Of a stretch of DNA of 64,000 bases, positions 1-12,481 are shown piece after piece. Position numbers and translations under genes: made by a program. The notes under the pieces are model-generated. The model had not been told where the DNA came from, made no database searches, and saw only the letters and a program-made list of their open reading frames with translations. Source of the DNA: Mariannaea sp. PMI_226 (taxonomy: Eukaryota > Ascomycota > Sordariomycetes > Hypocreales > Nectriaceae); the NCBI GenBank assembly GCA_024336345.1, contig JANFOG010000006.1, positions 372,001-436,000 on the forward strand. The letters are read 5' to 3'. The stretch's first letter is position 1; every line of letters begins with the position of its first letter.

Positions 1-3000
1 CCAAGACGTGATGGGAAACTAGGCAAGCATGGGATAGCGGAGACTCTGTTGCTAAGTCGACTGGCTAGAATGGTGCCTGTACCGTAACAGGGTGCATTGT
101 TTCCCGGTTTCTTGGATGGTTACTTGTGCCTCAAGCAACGGCCGTGTAACCAGCCACCCAATAGATTGACAGCTTGTACCACAAAAATATCGCAAGCGAA
201 CTTTCTCGGACCGATTTAATGCGATCTTTGCCCCCGGTACTTCCGCATCTTGGATCAACGCCCATGTGCAGATGAAACGGCCCTATTCGGTATGATGACG
301 GATAGAAGGGGTGGAAGGGGGAAGCTGCTAAGAAAAAAAAGTGACATCTCTAAGAAGAATAATTACTTTCGAGTCAAACTTGGGCTCGTTTAAATTCGGC
401 CGAGAGAAGAAAACTCGCGGTTGGATTGCGACATTAGAGACTCCTGGCTAGGCACTTGTGTGGGCTTTTCTCACACTCTCTCGCTTTTTTCCTTTCTTCC
501 CACCGGGCGCGGGAGGGAAGGATCAAGAACTTTTAATAAGTGCCAATGGATCTCCATAATTGCATGGGTTAGGTCGATCAATATACGAGTGTCACGAAGG
601 CATGAATCCTTCTCGGTCTGACCAAGATCTTACCCCCGAGAGGAGACTGGAGCCTGAACAGGCAAGGCAAAGGCAATACAGCAGACCAACAACCTTGAAC
701 AGTGTAACAAGCTAGTTGGAGACGCCTATTGCACTATTACACAATAGAGATGAATGCTTTCTCCATATCCATCGAAAGTTGAGGTTGAGTATTATCGCAA
801 CGGTAGGGCAGGTAGGTAGTTTAATCTGTCCTCACTAGCCGGTGACACATTCGGTTCCGAAGGGCCGTCTGTAACCAAAGGGGAAGATTGACCCATGTTC
901 CCCAGATTTCATACTACCTACGTTACAGTAGTTCACTTGCATGGTGTTTCTCGTAATGGGGCTAATAAAAGGCCCATTCTTCTGAAAAGGCATAAAGCAC
1001 TATCCTTTCTCGGTGGTAATGTAGAAAAAGAGGTTGGTGATAGTTGGGTGTCTAGCCGAGACTACTTGTATAGTAAGTAGGCAATTATGCGAGAGATAGG
1101 CAAAGGCTCGTTAGCATGTGCTTCTAGACAAAGAAACTAGTTAAAGTGCTAGACTGTTTGATCATAGACTCTGTGCTTCTCTTGTTGCTTGGGAAAGATA
1201 TGACCGCGTTGGGACATAGTATGCCTACATTTGTCCATTACGGCATGTGATTACTTAGCTGATGAGTGTCATGGCAAGTGGTATTGAGATATGGAGGTGG
1301 AACTGTATGATAAGGGATATTAAAGGAAGAACGATCTAGATGTGTCCATAGGACGGTAAACTAAGGATGAGTAGAGTGAGGGTCTTGGTTCTTTATTGTG
1401 CTTTCATGTGAGGCTTGTTGTATGGGTGTTTTTGCAAATGAGTTGATGATCTGGGTTCAAAGTGGTCACCCAGATCTTAATTTTGTTCTAGGAACAGATT
1501 TGGGATTGACTCGATCGCGGCTCAGGAAAGTAAATCAATACCAACTGGTTTGAACCATACGCATAGTCTGAGTTATACAAGGTCGGTGTCTTGGGTCAAA
1601 TGGGTTTGCTGATCGGGGTTTTCAGAAGACACTCTTGATTGACAAGTTCCTACTATTACTGGACACTCTACAACTTGCATGTACGAACATATCGTCCATG
1701 GATCAAGCTAATGATAGAGTATTGGGCGATAAGGGAGTCGGGCTGAACTACCTCGACTGAAATCATTTGGACAACAACTGTCTTGTTCTGGCTTTGATAC
1801 ACTTTCATCTCAAGACTCTTCAGTTTCGGACTGTCACGAGGTGAGTTCACGATTTTATGTTACCGGTTGCACTGAGAGTATATTATACCACGAATAACTA
1901 TTGTTATCAATTACAATAGTTTGTATTACCTCACTCGAAGATCTTTTCTAGAACTACCTTGTCATTATTACGTCCCTATAAGACCTCAAATATAGGTTAC
2001 CCTAGAGCATCACAATCACCAAGAAGATTTGTGTGTTTATTCAGACCATACCATCAGTTACAACAACCGTGTTGCTCAGAAAAGAAAACTCTCACTATGT
2101 GCATCAAGATATATTGGAATTATCATTTGCCCTGAAGACCTCCCCGTCACAAGGGAGCACAGAGTTGAGGAACTCAAATATGACGAATTGGCATACGCTT
2201 CTGTGGGCAGGAACTTCTTTGCAGAGATCCAGGTTTGTTTTTAGCGGAATGACTTTGTGGTAACAATTACTTCATAATGGATGATTAACATCGAACTCAT
2301 GACAGGCGTTATTTCACGCAGCGTAGTTTGCATGTCAACCACCATCGAAAGAGTTGTCTTGTAGGTGCACTTCCTGGTCTGAGCAGACGGCTTGGTGACA
2401 CTTCGTTGTACACCTTTCGTATTCTCCTTCCATTTTGATCGAGGCATGTATTGTTGAGATAATATGTTTGCTTTAGTAGCAGATGTCAGTTCGGTCGTGG
2501 CCCACTTGCACTCTGGACTCAAGTTGTGAAGTTTGTTTTGTTAGGGAACATTTGAGTATGGCTCCGCTTTGGCTGGGACTGGAAGAGAGGATGCTCAGTT
2601 TGGATATCGATGGTTTTGGGGTTTCATTTAATATTATCCCTCGCTGATGGTATTGATACCGGTGTGTAAAGTATGCCGTGAGCCGTTGCCTTGCTAGTCT
2701 AGCGACTTTGCATGGATCGCAGTGATTTCCATGGGGGTTTTGGTCTCCAAAGCTGGATGAGCTTTTGTTAGTTACAGAGACTGCCTTACTATTCTTCTCT
2801 CTGGAAACAGACTCCGTGTCTGTCTTTTTGAGGTTCGATTTTGTCGAGTTGAGTTCATATATCCTGCTTGCCGGGCTATCCCAGCAAAAAGGAGCTGTGG
2901 GTTCTAACATAGGGAGTTGTCAATTGTAAATAAAACGTTTTCTGTTCTTTTTCCCGTTGATAACATGGCATTGCATAAAAGATGGGTGTTCTGTTGCTCT

Positions 3001-6000
3001 TGGTATAATTTGTGGAAGTATTTCTGATGTGAGCTACAGAGGCCTACATAGCTAGGGAAGTGAAATTGATGTCGAATGGACTGCCCTTGGCCACGCGCAG
3101 AGGATTCAGTTCAATCGTCGACCAGTTTCTAGTATAGGTAGTTTGCTATGTTCTTATTATGCTTTTCTTATTGATAAATAACTATAATTTTGTCTGTGGA
3201 ATTGCTAATTTGCACCTTTATATTTGGCTATATAGATGCTGATATCGCCCAATGTGAACGAGATGAACTATTGACCGCGAACTTTGTTGGGGCTCCGTTG
3301 CAGTATTCGTATTTTGACCTCCTTAGCCATGTGATCCTTAGAGCAATATATGATATTGGGTCCCAGTTGCTCGATTGTCTGCCGCGATCACGGTAGCAGG
3401 AAAAGTCTGTGGCAGCGTCTTGCAGTGTGTTGGCCCATTCATCCGTCCGTATTGTGTTGGCCACAAAGTGTAAATAAGTGATTGCAATTCTCATCTATAA
3501 GCAGTTCAGCTGGAAAGGCTGCCCATGCAAGTTGCTCATTTGCTAGCGCTCATTACGACAATCAACAAACGACAATTGGCACATGCCCTAACGGCATTGA
3601 TGATATTGTTTTATTGGCGTCGAATGTATACCTATCACGTCTGAGGAGATTCTTTTCTAAATCGATAACTACTGAGTTGATATCGCCGCAGCCGTAAGTA
3701 TCATCCCACAATAGTTATTTCTGCACCTTTACTGGTAGAATATTTGAACATGAGACGCCTGTAAGCACAGGTCATCGGTCTGTAGCAAAAATTCAGTTCA
3801 TTATTCGGGTCTATATGGTGTGACTTATTTCCACTTGAACGTGCATAAGTCATTAGTAGCCTCCTCACCCAAATATAGTGAAGGATGATAAGAGGCGGAG
3901 GTTATCGCCTCAGTAAATGTTGGATCTTCTATTTACGAGGTATTGCATTTCCAGTGTCAGATGTTGGTGATTAAAATGAGATGAATAACACCACAGCCTT
4001 ATCCCTTTCTTGGATCAAAGATGAACAAGTATAGGAACTACTGAGTCACTACAAGCCCATAATGTTAACCTCTGTTTAAAAATAATGCCATACATAATTC
4101 CTGGGTCGCTCCAATAGGAGCGTGGGGATATGGTCGAGTGGTAGCTTGACTGTTACTTCATTTACGGCCAAAATCGTCCACTCGCGTGGGCCTCGTGTAT
4201 GAAAACATACCAACTAGATACATATACACTAACACATTGCTGACCACCACCGAGGCCACCTCACATATTCGCTAGTCTCACAGTTCTACACACTTAATGA
4301 CTGTATATTTCGCTCTTCAGTTGTCAAACAACCAAGGCCGGAGATTCTTTGCCCCCTCAGTTGGCTACCGGGCACCTATTAGTTTCGAATAAGTCTGTGC
4401 TCTCGAAATTGTCTTGTCCGCGTTTCTGGCTTCTTGGGACTTGCACTGTTACTGTTAGCTGAATAAATTGAGGAAACAAACTGCCAATTCTCCTAGTCTC
4501 ATGATCCGAATCCTGAGCTTTTTGTTTCTTCTCCTTGGGCAACAGAGCCTCCTAAGCGAGAGATTCTAACTCTCAAAGTTCCAACTCAAGCGGTGAGATG
4601 GTGCCGTAGCCAACCGTCCCCCCTCCCCCGTTTCACGGCTTATGCCCAGAGCACGAGACGCGTCTGGTAAGCAATTACAAAGAGCCAGAGAGTTAAAAAA
4701 AAAAAAAAAAGAGATAGTGACGAAAAAAGGACCTTAATTTGGCCATCTGACGCCGTCATATGACCCTGTTCCCAACTACTCCTCGCTTAGGATTCCCAGC
4801 CATGATGTATTCACATACAGCAGGTAAAAAAAAAAAAGTCTTGCTGTCCTAGCATGTCTCACAACACAGGACGAAGTGCTCTCCTGTTATTAGGTAGGCC
4901 TACGTATGTGACCTACCTATTATAGGTAGTCAACCAACCAGGAATTGCGTCTCTCCTCTCTCAAGCACTCTAAAACAAAGAAAAACGTGCACATGGCCCT
5001 GCTTACCCTCCTAAAGCGGCATCTGGATGTTTCTAGCGCCACCCTATGAAGATCTCGCGGGGTCATCTACTGCGTATTGATTACCCTATAGATTGTGTCC
5101 AATTACCCTATAATTAATCGTTTTCGTGTTCCTAGACTGCGCTTGTCTTTTTTTATTTTTGGGGCGGGCGGTTCTTTGGTCTGGTCATCCGACATGCCCG
5201 CCCTCCTGAGTAATTGGCAAAAGAATATCAAATTGCTCAATTGCCTACTTACGAGAGAAAGTTTTGCAATTGGTATTGTGGAGTTTGCTTGTTTGCTGTT
5301 ATTTACAATGCCTTATTATTTACGCACGTAATACATAGAGGTAGTAAAACACACTACCATCCTATAGTGACGCCCTTGTCACGACATTTTTGACATGAAC
5401 TGGGTTCTCTCTTCTCCACCAAAAGTCCACCAAAAGGCGGGGAACCTCTTGGAACCTCTAGAAAATCTTCCGAGCCTAGATAATAGACATAGATCTGTCC
5501 AATTGCTGCTTGAACAGGCAGCTGTCTTATTCGTGCATCCCAACAAAAAAATGTGCCTGATCTACCCATGGCCGCATCAAAGGAAAGGGGGTGGATTGAG
5601 TCAAGACAATGGTTGTCATACTCCTAACCATGCGTGGCATTTGGGTCCGTGACTGCACTATGTAGTCCGGCTTGACACGGGTTTACAAGAGACGGGGGTG
5701 TTCCGCTATCATTTAGCACATAGATAAATGTATACAATACGTGATATAGAAAGAGAAGGGTGTGAGAGAGAGAGAGTCAGTGAGAGTGAGATGAACCCTC
5801 ATATTAGTCCCTCTTCCAGCCTTCAGTATTTCTGGAATGGGTTTGATTTAGAACAAACTCGAATATTCCAAACAATAGATCCAGAAACTATATCATCAGT
5901 TCTCCCGTTTCTTACAATCAACTATCCACTCCTGTTCTTTCTTTTCATTGACGACAGCTAACCTACCTACAGTATATAGGTAGAGATACGGACACACACA

Positions 6001-6057
6001 CACACACACATCTAACACACTCACACACACGCACACACACACCGACACTCACTCACG
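1..6057. other. Gene-poor stretch, no supported gene
   Basis: No reading frame here carries a domain I recognise; the longest ATG-initiated one is 145 codons (2473-2910, minus) and looks like chance. Base composition is visibly more AT-rich than the genes to the right. There are homopolymer A tracts at 4695-4710 (16 A) and 4826-4836 (11 A), and several TAGGTAGG/ACCTACCT motifs (near 811, 4912 and 5962). The last part (about 5992-6042) is a CA-rich microsatellite directly before the CHA1 start, so it probably lies in that gene's 5' leader. It could be degenerate repeat DNA, but I see no terminal repeats or transposase remnant. Confidence 0.6.
5992..6042. repeat. CA-dinucleotide microsatellite
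   Basis: Interrupted (CA)n tract ending about 16 nt before the ATG of the serine/threonine dehydratase gene, so it probably belongs to that gene's 5' leader. Confidence 0.8.
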
Positions 6058-7290
6058 ATGGCTTCTCTCGGCTCCCAACCAAAACTCCCTTGGATAAAGA
6101 CACCATGTATTGGCAGTCTCCCTCTATCTAGAATTGCAGGCTGGTGAGATTAATATCATTTTGAAAAAAAAAAAAAAAAAAACCCTTGGTGCCTGTACTG
6201 ACAACAACCTCCCCCCTCCTCTAGCAACATCCTCCTTAAACTCGAGAATCTCCAGCCCTCAGGCTCCTTCAAGGCGCGAGGTATTGGTAACTACATGACC
6301 CGCGCCGTCGAATCCGCCGTCGGCGCTGTCCACTTCTACTGCTCATCCGCCGGGAATGCTGGGCTCGCCTGCGCAACGGCAGCCCTTTCCCTCGGCCTGC
6401 CTGCCACCATTGCTGTACCCACCTCCACCACGGATTTCATGAAGAGGCAACTTCTCGAGAAGGGTGCGCAGATCCACCAGGTTGGGGCCAACTGGGCCGA
6501 GGCCGACGCCTACTTGAGACAGGAGCTGCTCGCCAAGGATCCCACCGGCGTCTACGTACCACCCTTTGATCATCCACTGGTCTGGGACGGCGCGGCAACT
6601 ATTATTGACGAGCTGAGAGACCAAGTGGACGTTCCCATTGACGGAATCGTCTGCTGTGTCGGTGGAGGTGGGTTGGTCAACGGACTGATGCAAGGCGTAG
6701 AGTCACTACCCTGGTCAGACGGGAAACCCAAGGTCATCGCTGTAGAGACAATCGGTGCCCACAGCCTGCACGCGAGCGTCCAGGCCAAGGAGCACGTTAC
6801 GCTGCCCAAGATTACTTCAATTGCGACATCGCTAGGGGCCATTCGAGTATCTGAGCAGACGTGGAAATGGAGCCAGAGCCCAACAATGGAGAGCATGGTT
6901 GTCTCTGACGCCGACGCTGCCATGAGCTGCGTTCGCTTCGCCAACGACGCCCGCATTCTGGTCGAGGCATCTTGCGGCGCGACGCTTGCGGTTGCTTACC
7001 GAGGAGATCTCCGTAATATCCTTGGCCAGGGGCTGTCGGATGAGGAATGGAGCCGCAAGAACGTAGTTCTGGTTGTGTGTGGTGGAACAAACATGGACTT
7101 GGACATGCTCGAAGCGTACAAGAAGAAGTATGCCTCGCAGTCAAGTATCAAGGTGGAGGTAGGCTCGAGCAACACTGGCGAGGAGGAGACGCCAATTTCA
7201 CAGCCCGACCAACATCTCGTTGAGAGACGGAAAGACGACACGTGGGCGGGCGTGGACGGAAAAGAGGTGGTCTTGCGGAGCCGTCTCTGA
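6058..7290 (+). CDS. CHA1: Catabolic L-serine/L-threonine dehydratase (CHA1-like)
   Basis: PLP enzyme that deaminates L-serine to pyruvate and L-threonine to 2-oxobutyrate. I read two exons, 6058-6143 and 6225-7290 (383 aa); the 81-nt intron has a GTGAGA donor, a CTAG acceptor and an internal run of about 18 A. The first ATG sits in a good context (CACGATGG). Seen: the PLP-lysine motif PSGSFKARGIG (Lys45), the SSAGNAG substrate loop (about 69-75) and the GGGGLVNG phosphate-binding loop (about 175-182). Length is close to yeast Cha1 (360 aa) and the sequence aligns along its whole length as I remember it, including KITSIATSLG. There is no C-terminal ACT domain, so this is the catabolic type rather than the Ilv1 biosynthetic type. 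The gene converges on the MHF1 gene, about 490 bp away. In yeast CHA1 is induced by serine and threonine; nothing here confirms that. Confidence 0.95.
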
Positions 7291-7782
7291 TTTGTGAGAG
7301 GCTAGAGTAGCATTTGTGATTGATGCTGAACCTTTTCTTCTTGGTGTTGTCTTGGTGTTGGATACCCAGCATCAAAGGTTTGAGTAGGACAAGACTTATA
7401 TTCGAGCCATTTGTTTTTTTTTTGATGAATAGCGGGAGAGGAAATAATGATAGACTTTTCGGCGACTTTGGCACCTCTCAGTCACAGCAATTTTGAATAA
7501 GACCTGTTAGATTGTTGAAACGCTCCTTTATACTGCCACAGAATGGGCTGTGAGTTACGAACGGGGTCTGATTGAGCTGGCATCGAGTCGAAGTAAGGAG
7601 GCGCATACCAATTTGTCCAATGAACACAATAATGATCATAATAGTTTTACAGTAAGCCATGTAAGAAGCTTCACTTATCCGTCTACATATTCATTCCTAC
7701 TTCCCCTTGCCCTGCGCCAAATGAAGAAAAAAACAGACAAACCAAGGTCCAAAAACGCCCTCGAAATAATAGAGAAATATTG
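7291..7782. other. Convergent 3' intergenic region
   Basis: About 490 bp between the ends of the CHA1-like (+) and MHF1 (-) genes. It presumably holds both 3' UTRs. No other gene or repeat is visible. Confidence 0.6.
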
Positions 7783-8375
7783 TCATGATCTCCCCCTGGA
7801 CTTGGTAGCTCCCTTTTCGGCTTTGGTCTGGTCGATGAACTGCTTCATGATCTGATGCAAATCTGGGTTCTTGCGCGCCAAAAGCAAGACATCATCCGTA
7901 GTCACGGTGCTCCGGCCTGCGTGGTTGCAGAAGCTCTCGAGATCTGTAGCCACGTTCTCTGAGGGGTTTGTCCAACTTCCTGTTAGCAAGAAAGAAGCGA
8001 GATAGGGATGGTTGGAGGTAGACGAGAGAAGGAGGACAGAAGGGTTCCAAGGCGTGGTTGTGCAGAGTGGCAGCAGCAGCAGCGGCAGAGGGCGGCAGCG
8101 GCGGTGAATCCAGACTGTAATTACGTACCCATTTGTGTCCAGACGAGCTCTGTCAGGGCCCCGATGAATTGAGGCGTGGCGTTGCGGTTGCGGTTGAGCG
8201 ATTCTTCATCGACGATCTGGCCGATGGCGTACCAGAGGGCTGACTTGAGCCGCTGAAAATATGAGAGAGAGAGAGAGAGATGCGGTCAGATGGAAGTGGT
8301 CTTGGAGGGGGGGGGGAAACATGAGGAGATGGAATGAAATACCTCACGATCTTCTTCGCTTGAATTGTCCGCCAT
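7783..8375 (-). CDS. MHF1: MHF1 / CENP-S histone-fold protein
   Basis: Small histone-fold protein that, in known systems, pairs with MHF2/CENP-X, stimulates the FANCM/Fml1 helicase at stalled forks and sits at the kinetochore as CENP-S. I read three exons: 8343-8375, 8129-8252 and 7783-7958, giving 110 aa. The second exon supplies the first helices (RLKSALWYAIGQIV and PQFIGALTELVWTQ), and the third supplies the long helix and the TTDDVLLLARKNPDLHQIMK segment typical of CENP-S. Donors are GTATTT and GTACGT, acceptors TTCAG and CTCAG. The first intron carries a GA microsatellite (8263-8280). The C-terminus is short and basic (TKSRGRS). TAF-like histone-fold proteins are the main alternative, but length and motif order favour CENP-S. 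Confidence 0.88.
8263..8280. repeat. GA microsatellite in MHF1 intron 1
   Basis: A (GA)n run inside the first intron of the MHF1 gene. On the coding strand it forms the polypyrimidine stretch just before the acceptor. Confidence 0.8.
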
Positions 8376-9321
8376 TTTGCGGTGACTGTATATTTTTATT
8401 TTATTTTATTTGGGGTTTATGTCGGGGACAATGGAATGTGTATAGAGATTGTGAACGTGAGGCTTTGGTGTTTGTAGTGTAGTTAACTAGGTCCCATACA
8501 TAGGGACCAGGTAGGACGCGTTGCGGGGTACGTGCAGGTGCTTGGTGTCAATTAAGACATTCGATGGCGCCCAAGTTGATTATTGGTGAGCATTGACCTA
8601 TTCTATTCAACTATGCATGGCACTGACGGCTACTACCACTACCACAACCACGACCATCACCGAATCACTTCATGCCCTTTGTTCCCTGCACTGACTTGTA
8701 AAATTCCTGCATAATATTTATATCCCTATAATAAATCTGATCAACAAACCGCGTATTTTGCCAGGTACAGAAAGTACTTCAATATTACGATGTGTATCTC
8801 AAAACAGGATAACTAAGACGATAGCATAGTGACAAACAATATATTTGCAGGCTTGAGAAAACACCATCGGACTAGGTAAAACTAGATAGTGATTTTACAA
8901 GGGCTATGAGTAACGTCGATGGCAAGATATAAAGCCCTGAATCCCGATGAAGCTTGCGGGATTGTGAAGTGAGAGATGAGGTATGCATCGTGAGAAGTAT
9001 GGGTGGTTTGAAGATGGCTGCGGCCTGAGAAAAAGTGTTTCCAGTCATATCTAATTTGATAGCAAGGCCGCAAGGGAGGGGGGATAGGGGCTACGATATG
9101 AGATGTTGTTGAATAAATGGAATATTATATGAATTATTGTACATCGTAGTAGCTGGGATGCTGGCTGTCAGTTACTCGGGAAACTGGTGTAAAAAAACCA
9201 CCCATGTATATTGGTTTTGCATGAATAAAAGTCGTATGAATTGGCCAAACAAAAAGCATGTAGGTCTGTTCTATTGGACCAGCAACGGCATCCAATTGCA
9301 TGATGTCATTCATCCTTGTAT

Positions 9322-9351
9322 GTACAGTGCAGTGCAGTACAGTACAGTACG
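9322..9351. repeat. Tandem CAGTA/CAGTG pentamer
   Basis: About five to six copies of a five-base unit alternating between CAGTG and CAGTA, flanked by GTAC. Confidence 0.75.
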
Positions 9352-9781
9352 ATAATCCCTTCAGTGGTAATCCATCGCTTGGTTGAATGAATACAGTGTA
9401 CAATTAGCTACTTGTGAGTATGTGTCCTGCCTGGGAGTGCAAATAGGAAGGCCAGGTTCCAAGTTCAAGAGTATATAGCACAAAAACCCTTTCTGGAATA
9501 CCCCCAAGATGCAGCCCAGAGGAGTTTTCTTACGTACAGAACCGACTGCCAACTATTACCATGTATTTTGCACATTTCTGCTTTATGGTGCCGCAAAGGA
9601 TATAATTAGCAACCGGCCGAGAGACGAGACAAGTGATGGCAAAAAAAGGGTTGGATGAGACACTGCCACAATACATCATGGCCACCAATGTTTGACATGT
9701 TCCCACAGAGCTGTCCACAATTTCCTCCCCACTACCACCTAGCTACCTCCATATCAAGCATGGATGCTCGCCAAAAGAAAC

Positions 9782-9808
9782 GGGGGGGAGGGGAGGGGAG
9801 GGGAGGGC
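9782..9808 (+). other. Potential G-quadruplex tract
   Basis: Five runs of three or more G separated by single A residues. This meets the usual G3+N1-7 quadruplex pattern with the shortest possible loops. It lies about 0.9 kb upstream of the MARVEL-protein start. Whether it folds is not shown by the sequence. Confidence 0.6.
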
Positions 9809-10639
9809 GGTGGCAACGGCGGGGTACATACGCACACACCAGCCACAATACGTCGTCGTCGTCGTCGTTTTCGTCGCCCCGTCCATCCATCACAGCACAT
9901 CACATCACATCACATAATATCACTGTGCGAGGTGCAGATGTTTTTAAGTTTTCAACTCTCCTCAAATGATGAGAGTTCAAATTTCGGGGGTTCAACCTTG
10001 CCACCGATTCCCTGAAGCCGCAGACACACGTCTCTCTGTTTTTTAAGTGCTTGCATAACCCGCTCTCATGTTGGCTGGCCCCCTTTGGAAAAGCTACAGC
10101 ACAAATACAGTGGCCGTACAGGTACTGGGGAATAAGTCAAGGTAGCTTAAGCTATGCAGTTAGTTAGCACCACTTATTAATTGAATCGGGCTGCGAAAAT
10201 TGCAAATTACGATGATGGCTATGCTGGACATGGGGGGAGGGGCGGCGTATTCTGCCTCCTACGAGTAATGGGCTCTTTTATACCTACCTACGTAATGCCT
10301 GGGCTTTTTTATGTGCAAGCCTTTCTTATTTCAACATACTATTGTTCCTCTCGCCTCTTTGTTTTCTTCTCTTTTCTTTTCCCACTTTAATCTGTCTTCT
10401 CTGTATTTTCTTGTTCATTTTCTTTCCATCTTGAATTCCGATAACAAGTCACTCCCAAACGATAGCCCCCAAAAGGCACTCGAGACGCTCTCCCCCCCTG
10501 CAACTCCGCGCCGCCATACGCAAGGCGCAGCGCCTCATCAACCTCATCTGTCACAAGAAGTGTGTTTTCATCAGCTACATATAAACAAAACTACCTTGCC
10601 TCGCCTTAACCTAGTAGAAACCATTCCTCACCACCCAAC

Positions 10640-10712
10640 ACACACAAACATACACACACATACACACAGCAACAACAGCAACAACAACAACTACTACTAC
10701 TATTACTACTGC
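10640..10712 (+). repeat. CA/CAA/CTA repeats in the MARVEL-gene leader
   Basis: Consecutive ACAC, CAACAA and CTACTA repeats end a few bases before the ATG at 10717, so they probably form an unstructured 5' leader. Confidence 0.7.
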
Positions 10713-10716
10713 CACA

Positions 10717-11849
10717 ATGGGTGCCGGCTCAGGCCTCGCCCTCAAATCCATCCAGTGGATCGTCCGCGGTATCCAGCTCGGCTGCGCCGCCCTCATCTTT
10801 GCCATCTACGCCTACTTCCTGGCCACGCTTCACAACCATAAAATCACCATCAACACCAGCGTGCGGGCCGTCGCGGGAATCTCGGGCTCCGCGTGCCTCT
10901 ACCTCGCCGGATCTCTGCTCGTTCTTTGCTGCCTCGCCGGCCGCACTTTTCCTTCCTTCCTGGCCGTCCTGTTCGATGCCGCCTTCATCGGTGCCTTCAT
11001 CTACGTTGCCGTAGCGAACAAGAGCGGCGCCGGGAGCTGCGACGGCTACCTCGACACCCCCTTCGGTAAAGGCAAGGCTGGGGATACGGCCAAGGGCAGC
11101 AAGGGCTTCACTGCTCTTCCGAGCTATCATGTCGCCTGTAAACTTCAGAGTGCTTGCTTGGCTATTGCCATCATCGCAATGTAAGCACAAGACTCCCCTG
11201 TTTTTCTTTTTGTCCCATTTATTCCCAATCTCAACCCAAAACGATGTTTTCCATGATTTATAACCGTCAATCATCCATCCAACCACACACCATGAGGTCA
11301 TGGCATGAACCAGGCTAACAGTTCACCCAAAGCATCTTCTTCGTAATCTCTATCCTCATGACTGTAGCTCTGGCCCGTCATCACCACAGGGAGAAGCGCT
11401 TCGGCCCTGGACCCCAAAACAACTACACATCCGGCTATGGCAAGGCTGGCGGCAGCGGTGGAGGCGGCTTCTTCAGCAGCCTGTTCAGAAGGAAATCGAA
11501 CCGCACAACGGATCCGGACAGCATGCTTCCTGCGCACCCGCTCCCCGACACCGTGTACCATAGTCGCGAGGGCACGGCCACGGACAGCACCGCCGTGAAC
11601 AGTGACGTGGACCAGCAGGAAGGAATCTACAACAAGTACGACGCCGGACATACCGGCTACACTGGATACACCGGATACGGCGGATACGGATACCCGCAGC
11701 CATCAGCTCAAGGCCGACAGGACGGTTACGGGCATATCCACTATCCCGAACCTGAGGACTATGTGCCACCCCCTCAGAATCAAAACCACAATCAAAATCA
11801 CAATCAGGATGGATATCGATACGACGACGGAGTATACGACCGGGCATAA
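10717..11849 (+). CDS. Four-helix MARVEL-like membrane protein with Gly/Tyr/Asn-rich tail
   Basis: Two exons, 10717-11180 and 11333-11849, give 326 aa. The acceptor (CAAAG) was chosen because it keeps the frame and has a CTAAC branch site 14-18 nt upstream; an AG at 11320-11321 would shift the frame. Four hydrophobic segments are visible: about 14-37, 51-75, 78-100 and 136-168. Helix 1 begins after a short N-terminus, and a Cys-containing loop lies between helices 3 and 4, the layout of fungal MARVEL proteins. After a basic HHHREKR segment the last 150 residues are low-complexity: GYGKAGGSGGGGFF, then TGYTGYTGYGGYGYP, then QNQNHNQNHNQ. The tail should be cytosolic. Fungal relatives are often linked to plasma-membrane domains such as eisosomes or MCC (Nce102-like), but I cannot assign a specific role. 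Confidence 0.85.
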
Positions 11850-12481
11850 GCTACATCCCATTTTCCTTGGGATCTTGATTGAATGTAACCTGCAAAAACT
11901 GGAATGATAGAAATGAAAAAAACCGGGGAGGAAAAAAAAAAAAAAGACACCGGACATGAAGCATGGACACGAAACATGGATATGGATATGGATATGGATG
12001 TGAATCGGGCATTGATGATGATACCCGGGATATTTCTCAAGGCGCGGCGCAAGTTGATTTCTCAGTCGCGCTGCAAGAGCTGCAGATACGAAACACCATG
12101 TGTATATATAAACTGAGTGGGAAAACACAGGGCCAACAGACACCTGTGATAACGTTAATGCATAATGAACAACATTTTCATTCGACTTACTTGTCACAAA
12201 TACCAGTGCCTCTCCACGTCATCAACAAATCTACCAACCCTCCAATGCGCCTACTATTTTGTTTATGACTTCAATTCTGTGGTAGGCATTCATATCAGTG
12301 GTCTATCTGAACCAACGCTCATCAAAAGCACGGTCTTTGACTACTCCCGTGAGACCTGATACCAAAACAAAACAACACCACAAAGACAAACAAGCCAAAA
12401 GAATATTGTCTATCCGTGCCGTATTCTAACTACTTTTTCAAGCCCATCCCCCCTCCCCCCTCTCTTCCGTCGCTTTCTCAT
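11850..12481. other. Convergent 3' intergenic region with ATATGG repeat
   Basis: Lies between the ends of the MARVEL (+) and ham-2 (-) genes. It contains an A14 tract (11932-11945) and a short tandem of the hexamer GGATAT (about 11975-12000). No gene is seen. Confidence 0.6.

Larger units (their letters stand above)
8376..10716. other. Intergenic stretch with simple repeats
   Basis: No supported gene between MHF1 (reading left) and the MARVEL gene (reading right); this is a divergent pair, so both promoters should lie here. It contains a CAGTA/CAGTG tandem (9322-9351), a G-run tract (9782-9808), a CACAT tandem (about 9895-9916) and CA/CAA/CTA repeats directly before the MARVEL start (about 10640-10712). 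Confidence 0.6.

Noticed and set aside
2473..2910. 145-codon minus-strand frame with an ATG in the left gene-poor region
   Set aside because: No recognisable domain, no family resemblance, ordinary composition for chance, and no supporting introns or neighbours.
4127..4145. tRNA A-box-like sequence (TGGTCGAGTGGTAGC)
   Set aside because: No B-box GTTCGA at the right distance and no cloverleaf could be drawn around it.
10311..10841. 176-codon plus-strand frame overlapping the MARVEL gene start
   Set aside because: It begins without ATG and runs in a different frame through leader repeats; it is a shadow of the MARVEL exon and its CA-rich leader.
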